Assembly (NCBI RefSeq): GCF_900269665.1
Contig: NZ_LT985361.1
Span: 5,647,937-5,711,936 of the forward strand
DNA length: 64,000 nt
From: Nocardia suismassiliense
GTDB taxonomy: Bacteria > Actinomycetota > Actinomycetes > Mycobacteriales > Mycobacteriaceae
Direction: 5' to 3'
Both the position numbers and the translations under genes were made by a program. Positions 34,127 to 43,952 of this stretch are shown piece by piece; position 1 is the stretch's first letter; the number at the start of each line of letters is the position of its first letter. The notes beneath the pieces were generated by a model, which ran no database searches, was not told where the DNA came from, and was given only the letters and a program-made list of their open reading frames with translations.

Positions 34127-34588
34127 TCATGGTGTGAAGCCCATCGCCACCAGGGCGGCTGCGGGTTCGGGCATCGAGACGGTGACCATTCGGCCGTTGG
34201 TCAAGGTCAAACGCAGCGCAGGGCCCCAAGTCGGAGTCAGGAACCATCCGCGTTTTCGCGTCCAGTACACACCCACGCGACTCCAAAACGTGACCGGCAA
34301 ATCGATGATCTCGGCGCGGGCGATGCTCGCTCGGGCAACGGTAACGCGAGGAAGGCCAAAGGCACCCAAAGTCACCGTCAGGCCACCGGGCCCCGCGCTG
34401 ACGCGTTGACTGGTCTCGACTATCGCCTTCACTAACACGATGATCCAGAGCGCGGTGAACAGAAACCTCAGCACCGCAGAATGTAATACCGAACCGAGGT
34501 AGGTCATGGAAACGAAAACTACGACACCGATCCACAACATCGGCCAATTGGTGACGCGGCAGGTGTAGACCATCGCAGCGGGCATCAC
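34127..34588 (-). CDS. PH-like-domain membrane protein (153 aa)
   Basis: Two adjacent N-terminal hydrophobic segments (WPMLWIGVVVFVSMTYLG, VLRFLFTALWIIVLVKAIV) are followed by a beta-rich cytoplasmic domain (VSAGPGGLTVTLGAFGLP, LRLTLTNGRMVTVSMP). This matches the small PH-like membrane proteins often paired with GntR/YtrA regulators. GTGATG overlaps the stop of the upstream GntR gene, so they are one operon. Confidence 0.7.
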   Translation of the reverse strand: MMPAAMVYTCRVTNWPMLWIGVVVFVSMTYLGSVLHSAVLRFLFTALWIIVLVKAIVETSQRVSAGPGGLTVTLGAFGLPRVTVARASIARAEIIDLPVTFWSRVGVYWTRKRGWFLTPTWGPALRLTLTNGRMVTVSMPEPAAALVAMGFTP

Positions 34589-34932
34589 ATCAACTCCTCG
34601 ATCAAGCCGAGCACCTCGGCCTTGCTGTAACCATTCACGCGTGCGGATTCGATCAACTGGTGAACGGCTTGCTCCACCGGCGCCGAGGTGGGCGCAGTCG
34701 CAGTGACCCGCACGCCACGCCCACGTCGGAAATCCACGACCCCCTCCTCCCGCAGCCGCCGATACGCCGCCAGTACCGTATTACGATCGACAGACAGCGC
34801 GTGCGCCAATTCCGTTGCGGGCGGGAGCTGTTCGTTGACCACCAGCTCCCCGGCTGTGACCGCACGCCGGACGCACGCCGCGATCTGGTCTTGCAGCGAC
34901 GCCCTGGAGGCCTGATCAATATGCCACAACAT
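34585..34932 (-). CDS. GntR family regulator, YtrA type (115 aa)
   Basis: The winged-helix GntR domain (LQDQIAACVRRAVTAGELV, LPPATELAHALSVDRNTVLA, LREEGVVDFRRGRGVRV) is followed by a short helical tail, typical of the YtrA subgroup. ATG 34932 is chosen as the first codon of the conserved part. A perfect inverted repeat immediately upstream is a likely self-operator. No ribosome site is seen, so the mRNA may be nearly leaderless. Confidence 0.85.
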   Translation of the reverse strand: MLWHIDQASRASLQDQIAACVRRAVTAGELVVNEQLPPATELAHALSVDRNTVLAAYRRLREEGVVDFRRGRGVRVTATAPTSAPVEQAVHQLIESARVNGYSKAEVLGLIEELM

Positions 34933-34934
34933 GG

Positions 34935-34951
34935 TGCTAGTGAGACTAGCA
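34935..34951. promoter_or_regulatory. Inverted-repeat operator before the GntR gene
   Basis: TGCTAGT-GAG-ACTAGCA, a perfect 7-bp inverted repeat with a 3-bp centre, 2 bp before the GntR start. It fits the palindromic operators of GntR/YtrA proteins and suggests autoregulation. Confidence 0.6.
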
Positions 34952-35209
34952 TTACTTCCGGAATACGGCGACGCCAGCGGTACGGTGCGAGCACCCCTGA
35001 CGACGCCGCAATCACAGACCCCCACACCCGACTCACGTATTGCTGTGGGGGTCACGAGCGGGCACTGCCTGTGGCCTATGACGCTCGGCGTCCAGTGATC
35101 CTTCGAGCGCCCGCACTCACCGATGCGGAATGGACGGGGTCGCGGCATGCGGGTGCACTGTTTGGGGGACGACCCCTTCGCCGGACGCCCTAGCACTCTC
35201 ACTCCAGCT

Positions 35210-38200
35210 TCAACGCTGGGGCCCTGGAGTCCACAGAGGCCAACCGGGGAATCTATATATATCCGCCGAACCGTCCTTGTTTTTGCCCAGCACAATCACA
35301 CTAACCTGAATCCCGATTAGTGCAGCGAATATCGCCGCCGGCGGCTTCGCACCCATCGCAATCAAAAGGCCGAGTAATGACCCACTTAACAGCGCCCCAG
35401 GCTCCATTTTGCTAACAATCCCGGGATCGAGGTGCAGGTGTTCGAAGAGTAAAACTCTCTCGTAGTAACTGCCGTTGCCGAATTCCCACCGTGACGAACC
35501 GATCTCGTCACCTCGCTCGCTACCGGATGGTTGATTGCCGAAGATTTCACCGATCATCGCTCCGATTTCAGCGACCGCAGACACCACATCCTGTATGGCC
35601 CGTTCGATATCTTGTTGGGCTGTCGTGCCCGTGAGGTCGAAGGTGTTGATGGGGTCGGCGTTGACGTAGTCGTAGCTGTTTGCAGATCCGCCGAGGACTG
35701 GGTCTACCTGCAGGAATCGACCGAGGATGGGCAAGTAGGTGCGTACGCCCATTTCCAGTGCTTGTTGGCTGGCGACGTGCTCGACTGGGACGGTGTTTTG
35801 GCCGAGCCACCCGAAGTCCATGCCGCCTTCGGCGGTGGCTGATTCTGGGATGTCGCCGAATGCGCCAGTGGCCGGGTCGATGTTTTGGCCGTATGGGTCA
35901 TACAAGCGGATGGTGCCGGTACGGGCCGCGGCTCCGTCTGCGGTGAACAGGATGTCGCCGTGAATGTTGGGGTAGGACCAGTTGGTTGCCTTGTCCTGAC
36001 TGTAGTTCTTGGTAAGTACCGCCCCACCAGGCAGTTTCAGTACTCGTTGGCGAAGGTTGCTGGACCCGTCGAGGATGAGATCGGGGCCACCTTTATCGGA
36101 GGTGAAACCGTATCGGGTGACTTGTGCAGGTTCGCTACCGTCGTTGACCGTCCGGGCCACGATGCGGTCGTCGACCTCGCGGGTGTAGGCGACCGTGCGG
36201 CCAGCGGCTGTACTGGTGAATACGTGCCGCAGAGTGGAGTCGTAACCGAGAGTGTCAGTGCCGACCTTGGTTGCGTTGCCATAGTTGTCGTAGGTGAACG
36301 ACAGGTTAGTGGCGCCTGTGGTGGACAAAAGGCGGTCGGCGTCGTCGTAGCAGTAGTTGGTGGTGACTGCGGCGGCGCCGTTGAAGACGTCGGTGAAGGA
36401 GGTGCGGTTGGTGTTCAATCCCGCCTTCTTATTCGGCCCACAGCCGTTATCGCCATCGAAACGATAGGTCAACTGATGAAAGGGCACGTTGGCCGCGATC
36501 AGGCGTCCCACACCGTCGTAGGTATAGCCGTAGTCATAGGACTTGCTGGGATTGGCTGTGTCGGTCACCTTTTCGTCGATGATGCGTTGGTCTTGAGAGC
36601 GGGTTACCGTGCTGGTGACCTCGGATCCAGACACCTTCCAGGCAAGGGCGGCCGACGAGCCCGCATCGTTGTAGGAGAGCGCAAGGTTCGATCCATTGCC
36701 GTAGGCGACACCACCGAGCACACCAGCAGCGTAAGCGGGAGTAGCGACTACAGCTCCGTCGAGCTTGACCTGGGTCAACCTGAAGGCGTCGTCCCACGCG
36801 TAGTTCACCGTCGAACTCACGTTCTTGATTGTGCTGGTCTCACTGATCTTTCGACCGGCTCGGTCGTAGCCAGTAGTGGTGGTAGCGCCATTGGCGTCGG
36901 TGTAGGACACCGGCCGCTGCAGGAGATCGACAACAGTTGTGGTGGAACCACTTCCGTCGCTGACCTTTCTCTTCAGCGGGTCACCGCTGGCAGCATGGTC
37001 ATATGTGACGGTCCGCGCCGGTTGGTCACCCATCGCCGGGAACGTCTTTTTGACGATGCGTCCGCGGGCGTCATAACTGACACACGACCAGGGTTCATTG
37101 TTGGTACGAGTGGCAACCATCAAGCCACGAGCGTTGTACACCGTCTCGATGACACTCGCCGCGCCACCTGAGTTTTTGGCTCCAGTGGCTGTTTTCACCC
37201 GGCCGCCCTGATAGACGGCCGCGGAGTTGGCCTCACACGGATTGGCGCGAGATTCGTTGCCGCCGTAGTAGACCGAGGTACCGCGCTTGTCCGGGTTGGT
37301 GAGGTCGCCGGCCGGCAGGTTGGCGGCGAGTTGTCGTAGGAACCCCTGGCCGGGCTTCTCGAACAACTTGCGGCCGATCAGGTTGACTCCGCCCGGGTCA
37401 CCGATGGTCGAAACGGCCAGACCGAAAGCCGGGTCGATCCCGTTTGCCGGGTCCGAAAACTCGGTCGATACCTTCTTCGCGGGTGCGCGTTCTGAACCGT
37501 TATGGCTGATGTCGCTTGTCTCCAACCCGTAACGGGGTGCCAGGTTCTGGCCCGGCACAGTCACCGCACTGCCGGAACCCGGTGGTGTCCAGGTGAAATC
37601 GAGTGCGCCGGCGGTGCCGCTGCGGTTGTAGTAGTCGACCCGGACTCGATGCCAGCCACCGGGGGTGGTGTTGGTGTAGGTGCCGGGAACGGTAGCGGTG
37701 GCGGCTTTGTCGGTCCAGCTGTCCACGATCAGCAGGTCATCGATCCACAACCGGACACCGTCGACCACGGTGAATCCGAGCTTGTACTCACCGGTCGCGG
37801 GGAACTTGACCTCACCCATGAACCGGCCCGACCAGCCATCACTGTTCGCCACCGGCGGCGTCGAACCCCAACTACGTTTCAAACTGCCGTCGGGGCTGCC
37901 GACACCGGTGCCCCACTCCTTCGGGACACCTGACAAGAACCGGTTGTCGTAGAACGCGGACTCCAACCCGACCAGATTCTCGTCAAACCCCTTGCTGACG
38001 TGCGGCATGGTCTGCGCGCACTCGGGCTTGGGCAATTGCCCGTTGAAACAATCGCCGGGGGCCGGACCGTACTGGTCCGTCGGGCGATCGGCATGGTCAT
38101 AGATCACCGTCGAGCGCCGACCAGTCGTGTCGACCTTGGCCGTCTGTTTGTCTTTGGCGTTCCATTCGGTGCGGACGGTGTCTCCGACTCCATCGGTCGA

Positions 38201-41200
38201 GGTAAGTATGCGGCCGGCGTCGTCCCAAGTCACCTTGCGGACACCCCATTTGTCGATGCCGCTGACATTGAGCAGTGCAGACTTACCTGTGATGTTGTAT
38301 TGGTAGCCGTGGACGAGTCGGAAGCCCGTGTCGGCGCCGTCTGATTTAGGGGCGGTGAGCTTGATCGCCCGGGAGTGTGGGGGCCGGGGTATTTCCGGGT
38401 CGTCTTGGAAGGCGTCGTATTCGATCAGATAGCGGTCGGCGTTCGAGTTGTAGGCTCCCTGTGTGGCCCGCCAGTCCGCAGCCAAGCTGTCACGGACCTC
38501 GTCCAGCGACCCGACAGCGTCCATGGCCTTCTGCTTTTTCTCGGTATTGTTGCCTGCCTCGTCGTAATCGCGTTTGGCGTTGATCAGGTTCAGGTAGCTG
38601 TAGTCCCGGATTTCCGAACCCGGGTTCTCGATCCGGCCCAGAGCACCGACGATGTACCACAAACGGGTCTCGGTACCATCCCAGTACTTGATCCGGCACA
38701 GCTTCTGCGCGGGCGCCGAGTACGCCCCCGGCGGCAACGATGTCCCGCCGTAACAGTTGTTGCTGTTGTCGGTGTTGTAGTACAGAGCGTGCGACCGCCC
38801 CGAGACCGGGTCCTTGATCTCAGTCAACCGTGACGGGGTGCCGTTATAGACGTACTGCAGCGACGCAGGCTTCTTGCTGTCGGCCACCTTCGACACCGCG
38901 GCCAGGGTGCCGTCGACGTTGAAGACCGACACCACACCGTCCTTGGTTACCGAAACCCGGCCCTCGGCATCAACAGCGAGGACACCGTCCTCATCCCTTG
39001 GTGGGGTATAGCCGCCCGCAGAAGCCTTGGCCCAGCCGTGCTTACCGCCTGAGGAATCGGTGAGCACGACCGACCCGTCGAGCATCTGGGCCGAGACAAA
39101 CTCGCTGCCCATCAACCCGAGTGTCCATCCGCCCGGCAACGGCAACGGGTCCTGGGCGAACAACCAATCCGTCGTTACGATCTGGGGATTCCAGTTGTGG
39201 GTCCGTGCGGTACTGGCACCCGTGGTGCTCTTGGCCCATAACACCATCTTCGGCCGCTCGGTCGTGCGGTGATACAGCTCGATCTTGATCGGCACTCGCT
39301 GCCCCGCGGTCAGCGAGACATCGGTGTTCTTCTTCGGGGTCGCGGTGGAGAAATCGCCGCCGACCGTGGCCGGGTTCGCGTTGTCGTAGGCGAGGTTGTT
39401 GTCGACCCAGATCTTCGCGCCATCGGCATGCGAGCCCGCGAAACTGAAATCACCCGTCACCGCTGCCCGGAAGTACCCTTCCCACCGCACGACGAACCAC
39501 TGCTTGTCCAACGCGGCCGGCATCGGATCTTCCTTGAACGGGGAGTTCTCGGGCACGTTGCTCCAGATGTTTCCCCAGTCCAGATTCACCTGAGCTTCGT
39601 TGCGCACCATCACCGGTGTCGTATCCGCGGCACCGTTATGGTCGGCGTCGTTGAAATACGATGCGCGCACACCATTCCCGTCTCCGCCCTGTCGCGAGTT
39701 GTAGGCGAAGGTGACTCCAGCGGCCCCGCCGACGGCCTCGAACACCGGCCCCGCCGCACTGGTCTGAGCGTTGCCGTTGAACAGGTTGACCGTGACCGGC
39801 CCCATCTGGTCCGTCGGCGCCGGCCCCGGCTGACCGACGCGCTTGTCAATGGTGAAGTGGCCGACCCATTTCGATGGTGTCGGGGTTGTCGCGCCGGATG
39901 CCACGGTCGCAACGGTCCAGCTGTAGCGGGCGCCGTCAGTTAGTACATGCTGCGGCACGGTCCAGTTCGGTGCGCTCAAGCAACCGGAATCGACCACGCT
40001 GCCCGAGCGGCCGTCGAAGCCGGTGGAGATCTTGAAACAGTACTTGGTGCCGGACGGGGCCGCGCTCACCGCCAGCGTCGGTTCATCGGTTGCGATCACC
40101 GAATCCTCCACCGGTGCAATCATATTCACCTGTGGACCTGGAGTGGGATCAGTCGGGTTGGCGCCGTCGCCGTAGTCGACCAACAACGCGGCTTGTAGTT
40201 GTTTATAGGTGTACTGAGTGCCCTCGGCGCCACCGAGCATGAGCCAGGTGTTCTTGTCGGTGGCTTTGACACGGTCACCGAGGTAGGTGGTCAGTGCGGG
40301 TGCCGTCAACGAGCCTGATTCGCCGATGCTCGCCGAGGCCAGCTCCGGGCCGATCGCTGCGTAGCCCAATGGGGTGGTGGGCTGGTACAGGGTCACCTTG
40401 GAGGGGAGCTTCATATCCGCCAGCGGGGTCGCCAGCTTCAAGTCCATGCGCGCGCCGGTGACGGTCTTTCCCGCCAGTGGTGCGAGATCGTAGCGAATTG
40501 CTGACCGCCACAACGAATCTTGACCCAGTACAGACCTCGCGTTGCCGGTGCGGATGCCGCAGTTGTCTTCTGCCGCGCAAGCGCCGGCTCCGTCGCGGTA
40601 TGCGATCGCCTCGGTGTGACCGCCGAATCCGAAGGCGTAGGACGGATCGACCATCACCGGGAACTTGCGGGCAGACTCTTTCAACCACTTCTTGTCCACA
40701 GCCACCGTCAGCTGCCACGCCTCACCGTCACGGGCGAGCGTGTAGTCGCCGCCGGTTCGCGCCGAGGGCTTCTTGTCGTCGCCCGCCGAATCCCAGACCT
40801 CGATCGGAGGCAGCGCGGCGACCACCTTGCCGGACTTGTCGGTGATCTTCACGATCTTGCCGTCTACCTTCGGCGTCAGCGCACCGGTGTCCAGCTTGAA
40901 CACCCAACGGCCTTCGCCCACAGCAGAAGCGGACTTCAGAACGATCGACTCTCTGATCGCGGTCGCCGAGACTTCGTAGGTCAGGTCCGTGTTCGGCAGC
41001 GCGTCGGCATACGTCGCGGTCGACCCGGTGACCTTCCGACCAGCCTTGGCCGCGCCCTTCAACTCGAGCGTCACCAGTGTGCCGTTCTGATTGACCCGGA
41101 ACAACTTCGGGTCGTTGGCGTACTCCGCCAAGTCGATCCCGACACCGGTACGCGCCGCAATGGCCCGCTTGGAATCTTTCTGCTCGACCAGCCGGGTATC

Positions 41201-41635
41201 GATCGGATCCCAACCACCACGGCTGTTACGGACACTGACCGGCACCTGCGACAACACCACCGTCTTGGTGCCGTTGGCGTTGGTGAACTCGACCGAATCC
41301 TCAGTCCGCGCAGACTCTTTCGACGTCTTCGGATCGAACCCACTCTTCCCTGGGGTAGCAGCAGCGCCCCCAGCGAGAAATGGCGTGAAATCTGCCTCCG
41401 GCTCGGCCTGCTTACCAGCAAGGGAAGGCTTCGAAACAGCCTTCGACAGCATCAGCGGAATGTCGCGCGGATTCTTGCCTTTCGGTGCTGCAGCGGCCTC
41501 GGGTAAAACAATTACCTGCACCAACGTAGCGATCAACGCGGCAACCAGCACGGTCGACCACGAAACCACCTTGAAACGATGCAAATTAGCGGGTAGCCAA
41601 CGCGCCAAGGCGTCGCTCCGACGGTAGATCTTCAT
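35210..41635 (-). CDS. Giant secreted YD/RHS-repeat protein with two PA14 domains (2141 aa)
   Basis: An N-terminal membrane/signal segment (STVLVAALIATLVQVIVLPE, cut near AAAAP) is followed by a DNRLRE-like region (about 350-480), PA14 domain 1 (about 655-800), a long YD-repeat shell (for example YDYGYTYDGVGRLIAA, YNARGLMVATRT), PA14 domain 2 inserted at about 1230-1355, and the RHS core end ILGRFLQVDPVLGGSANSYD..INTFDLTG at about 2000. The last 140 residues differ and contain a hydrophobic stretch (LLSGSLLGLLIAMG). This is the plan of wall-associated RHS or polymorphic-toxin proteins. No immunity gene is evident downstream. GGAG precedes the ATG. Confidence 0.9.
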   Translation of the reverse strand: MKIYRRSDALARWLPANLHRFKVVSWSTVLVAALIATLVQVIVLPEAAAAPKGKNPRDIPLMLSKAVSKPSLAGKQAEPEADFTPFLAGGAAATPGKSGFDPKTSKESARTEDSVEFTNANGTKTVVLSQVPVSVRNSRGGWDPIDTRLVEQKDSKRAIAARTGVGIDLAEYANDPKLFRVNQNGTLVTLELKGAAKAGRKVTGSTATYADALPNTDLTYEVSATAIRESIVLKSASAVGEGRWVFKLDTGALTPKVDGKIVKITDKSGKVVAALPPIEVWDSAGDDKKPSARTGGDYTLARDGEAWQLTVAVDKKWLKESARKFPVMVDPSYAFGFGGHTEAIAYRDGAGACAAEDNCGIRTGNARSVLGQDSLWRSAIRYDLAPLAGKTVTGARMDLKLATPLADMKLPSKVTLYQPTTPLGYAAIGPELASASIGESGSLTAPALTTYLGDRVKATDKNTWLMLGGAEGTQYTYKQLQAALLVDYGDGANPTDPTPGPQVNMIAPVEDSVIATDEPTLAVSAAPSGTKYCFKISTGFDGRSGSVVDSGCLSAPNWTVPQHVLTDGARYSWTVATVASGATTPTPSKWVGHFTIDKRVGQPGPAPTDQMGPVTVNLFNGNAQTSAAGPVFEAVGGAAGVTFAYNSRQGGDGNGVRASYFNDADHNGAADTTPVMVRNEAQVNLDWGNIWSNVPENSPFKEDPMPAALDKQWFVVRWEGYFRAAVTGDFSFAGSHADGAKIWVDNNLAYDNANPATVGGDFSTATPKKNTDVSLTAGQRVPIKIELYHRTTERPKMVLWAKSTTGASTARTHNWNPQIVTTDWLFAQDPLPLPGGWTLGLMGSEFVSAQMLDGSVVLTDSSGGKHGWAKASAGGYTPPRDEDGVLAVDAEGRVSVTKDGVVSVFNVDGTLAAVSKVADSKKPASLQYVYNGTPSRLTEIKDPVSGRSHALYYNTDNSNNCYGGTSLPPGAYSAPAQKLCRIKYWDGTETRLWYIVGALGRIENPGSEIRDYSYLNLINAKRDYDEAGNNTEKKQKAMDAVGSLDEVRDSLAADWRATQGAYNSNADRYLIEYDAFQDDPEIPRPPHSRAIKLTAPKSDGADTGFRLVHGYQYNITGKSALLNVSGIDKWGVRKVTWDDAGRILTSTDGVGDTVRTEWNAKDKQTAKVDTTGRRSTVIYDHADRPTDQYGPAPGDCFNGQLPKPECAQTMPHVSKGFDENLVGLESAFYDNRFLSGVPKEWGTGVGSPDGSLKRSWGSTPPVANSDGWSGRFMGEVKFPATGEYKLGFTVVDGVRLWIDDLLIVDSWTDKAATATVPGTYTNTTPGGWHRVRVDYYNRSGTAGALDFTWTPPGSGSAVTVPGQNLAPRYGLETSDISHNGSERAPAKKVSTEFSDPANGIDPAFGLAVSTIGDPGGVNLIGRKLFEKPGQGFLRQLAANLPAGDLTNPDKRGTSVYYGGNESRANPCEANSAAVYQGGRVKTATGAKNSGGAASVIETVYNARGLMVATRTNNEPWSCVSYDARGRIVKKTFPAMGDQPARTVTYDHAASGDPLKRKVSDGSGSTTTVVDLLQRPVSYTDANGATTTTGYDRAGRKISETSTIKNVSSTVNYAWDDAFRLTQVKLDGAVVATPAYAAGVLGGVAYGNGSNLALSYNDAGSSAALAWKVSGSEVTSTVTRSQDQRIIDEKVTDTANPSKSYDYGYTYDGVGRLIAANVPFHQLTYRFDGDNGCGPNKKAGLNTNRTSFTDVFNGAAAVTTNYCYDDADRLLSTTGATNLSFTYDNYGNATKVGTDTLGYDSTLRHVFTSTAAGRTVAYTREVDDRIVARTVNDGSEPAQVTRYGFTSDKGGPDLILDGSSNLRQRVLKLPGGAVLTKNYSQDKATNWSYPNIHGDILFTADGAAARTGTIRLYDPYGQNIDPATGAFGDIPESATAEGGMDFGWLGQNTVPVEHVASQQALEMGVRTYLPILGRFLQVDPVLGGSANSYDYVNADPINTFDLTGTTAQQDIERAIQDVVSAVAEIGAMIGEIFGNQPSGSERGDEIGSSRWEFGNGSYYERVLLFEHLHLDPGIVSKMEPGALLSGSLLGLLIAMGAKPPAAIFAALIGIQVSVIVLGKNKDGSADIYRFPGWPLWTPGPQR

Positions 41636-42599
41636 CTCACTCCACAATCACCGAGCCCGTCAAAGGGCATTCAAATCGGGCAGAACAGTCTCAACGGCAA
41701 CCAACTCTCAATGAAATTGGGCGCAGCGGACTGAACACACTGCGAGTCGCGCCGTAGCGTGGGCATCAGCGTCTTACTGCAGGTGCTTATGCAGGAATTA
41801 GTACTTCGGTTCAACACCAGGCCGACATGTTTCGGATTAGTTTGTCGGCCAAATTGCGTGGTCGCTCGAAAATACCTGGGAGCCAGGCCGGACCGGATCC
41901 ATACACATGCGGGTAGCCACCGCAAACAACTCAATCGGTGCGAGGTGAAATGAATTTAACTTCAGAACATCTCGCAGTATCGAGCGCATGCGTCGCCACA
42001 CACAGACGTAGACCGGTGCGGCGCAGCCTGTTTGAGGGACTTAATTCGGGAACGACGTTTATAGACCAATACTCCCCCCAGTGCCTAAATTTGTGTCCGA
42101 ACAACCTTGGGACCGAGATCGGTCGCACGAACAACGGTACAGAAAAAACCAAATGGGGAGTAGACAGCTGCGATAACTGGGGATCTTGATAGCGCTCCGG
42201 GAACCTGCGGACACGCCAGCCGCTCGAGTCGCTCCATAGCCGGGCATCAAGAGCCGCACGATGACGAGATCGGCGGCACAGCAAGGGCTCTGGCGACCGC
42301 ACCACGAACAGTTGCGGCTCTGATCGCCAAGGATCAAGGTCGCAATCAAACAGTCACCAAAGGGTTTGCTGGAGAATGAAGTCCACCAAGTCAGGGACGA
42401 AGGCACAACTGTGGCACCACCAAGATCATCACCTAAGCCGCAGCATCTGTCAATCTCCTGCTGCTCAACCGTGCCTCACCACAATCCCATCGTGGTCGCG
42501 AAACCGTCTCGGCGGCAGCGCAATCCGGCTGACCAGCGAATGCGGTCCGGCCGACCTGCGGGGCCGATCACGCGCGGGCCAGCGGCCGGGCGGCGCTAG
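41636..42599. other. Intergenic region of about 960 bp, lower GC
   Basis: No convincing gene, only short frames without family features. The stretch 41700-42200 is visibly richer in A/T than its surroundings, suggesting acquired or decayed DNA. The promoter of the RHS-type gene should lie at its left end. Confidence 0.35.
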
Positions 42600-42858
42600 A
42601 TGGTCAGCTGGCCAGCCTCGATCTCGCTGAAGGTGACCGGAGTCGAACCTGCCGCGAGTGTCTTGGACGATTACCGCGGACCCCTGACCGGCGAGCAACA
42701 GCGAGTCGGCGACAATTTTTTGGATAGCGCCGGTAGGGGTCCGCGCGGTCTCAGGAGTGCGGTGCAGCAGGACCAGCCAGCGGACGTCGCCTGCTGGCCG
42801 GCAGAAGTCGCCGGTGAGGGTGTCGTCCCCTGGTGGTCATCTTGACGTCGGCGTCGAT
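42600..42858 (-). pseudogene. Remnant of a CocE/NonD-type alpha/beta hydrolase N terminus
   Basis: On the minus strand, fragments read DADVKMTTR, then in another frame DDTLTGDFCRPAGDVRWLVL and LHRTP, in a third frame PYRRYPKN, and back again VADSLLLAGQGSAVIVQDTR and GRFDSG. Together they match the start of X-Pro dipeptidyl-peptidase/CocE-type hydrolases (TGD.YRPAG...LLHRTPY...YPKN.ADS..LA..GYAVVVQDTRGRFDS). At least two frameshifts are needed, and the catalytic GxSYxG region is missing. The gene is dead and truncated. Confidence 0.55.
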
Positions 42859-42972
42859 GCGAGGTCAGTACACAATGGTCTCCTCAGAGGTCGACCACGG
42901 GGTGCGCGCCAGGCTCAGGCATCGACACTGCGAATCGACGCTGAATCCGACTGTGCGACTGCGTGAATCGAC

Positions 42973-43866
42973 TCAGACGAGCAGAACTCGGCGTCCGCGC
43001 GTGTGTCCGGCCTGGCTGTCCGCGTGCGCGGCGGCGGCTTCGGTGAGCGGGTAGGACTGCGCGACCGGGATACGGAGTTTGTCTCGGGTGATGAGGTCGA
43101 CGGCTTGGGCGAGTGCCTCGGGCATGTTGCCGCCGGTGCCGGCGAAGCGGATGCCGAGCATGGGGGCCTCGAGGTCGGCGATGGTGACCACCTTGTCCGG
43201 GTCACCGGTCAGGTCGAGCAAGCCGCGAATCACACCCGCTCCGTTGAGATCCAGCGCGGCATCGACGCGGCCGAGCGCACGTACGCGTTCGATCCAGCCC
43301 GGGCCGTAGGTGGTGGCGTGGGCGCCGAGGCTGCGCACGTAGTCCTGGTTGGCGGGCCCGGCGGTGCCGATCACCGTGATGCCCCGGTCGCGGGCGATCT
43401 GCAACACCGCCGACCCGACCCCGCCGGCCGCGCCACTGACCAGCAGCGTCTGGCCGGGATGGACGCCGACCAGACGGAGGATCCGCAGCGCGGTCTCGAC
43501 CACCGACGGGTACCCGGCCGCTTCGGCGAAGGTCAGCCCCTCAGGTAAGCGCGTCCAGGAAGAGAGGACGGCGAACTCGGCGTAGGTGTTCGAACCGCGG
43601 CCGAGCACGGAGTCACCGACCGCGATGCCGCTGACTCCGATGCCGATCTCGTCCACCACACCGGACGCGTCCTGCCCGACGCCCGCGGGCAGCTGGATCG
43701 GGTTGATCCGCTGGAACTGACCCTCGCGGACCCGCCAATCGTGCGGATTCACGCCCGCCGCACGCACGGCGATTCGTATCTGACCAGGACCAGGATGGGG
43801 TTCGGCCACGTCTACCAGTTCGAGAACATCCGGGCCGCCGTACTCGGCGAAGCGCACTGCTTTCAT
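42973..43866 (-). CDS. NADP-dependent zinc-independent alcohol dehydrogenase/quinone oxidoreductase (297 aa)
   Basis: The MDR superfamily pattern is evident: MKAVRFAEYGGPDVLELVDV, GQDASGVVDEIG, and the nucleotide-binding VSGAAGGVGSAVLQIA. There are no zinc-ligand cysteines, so it is zeta-crystallin/quinone-reductase-like. At 297 residues it is slightly short of the usual 310-330. It is divergent from a TetR gene, which probably controls it. Confidence 0.88.
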   Translation of the reverse strand: MKAVRFAEYGGPDVLELVDVAEPHPGPGQIRIAVRAAGVNPHDWRVREGQFQRINPIQLPAGVGQDASGVVDEIGIGVSGIAVGDSVLGRGSNTYAEFAVLSSWTRLPEGLTFAEAAGYPSVVETALRILRLVGVHPGQTLLVSGAAGGVGSAVLQIARDRGITVIGTAGPANQDYVRSLGAHATTYGPGWIERVRALGRVDAALDLNGAGVIRGLLDLTGDPDKVVTIADLEAPMLGIRFAGTGGNMPEALAQAVDLITRDKLRIPVAQSYPLTEAAAAHADSQAGHTRGRRVLLV

Positions 43867-43874
43867 GTCTCGAA

Positions 43875-43938
43875 CATAGCGCTACCCGTTAGTGTTTTGC
43901 AACGGTTAGCTGTTTGCATCGGTTGCTGTTTCGCACCT
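43875..43938. promoter_or_regulatory. Candidate TetR operator with direct repeats
   Basis: Between the divergent genes, TTTTGCAACGGTTAGCTG is followed by GTTTGCATCGGTTGCTG, two near-identical copies in tandem, preceded by a partial GTTAGTG copy. The position between the reductase and TetR starts fits an operator. Confidence 0.5.
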
Positions 43939-43952
43939 GATAGCATCAGCAC

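Noticed and set aside
34585..35295. GntR gene starting far upstream (236 codons)
   Set aside because: The added N terminus has no GntR features and crosses the operator-like inverted repeat; ATG 34932 begins the domain.
42630..42665. GGTTCGACTCCGGTCAC on the minus strand, like a tRNA T arm
   Set aside because: It lies in the CocE-like fragment (GRFDSG) and no acceptor stem, D arm or anticodon arm can be fitted around it.
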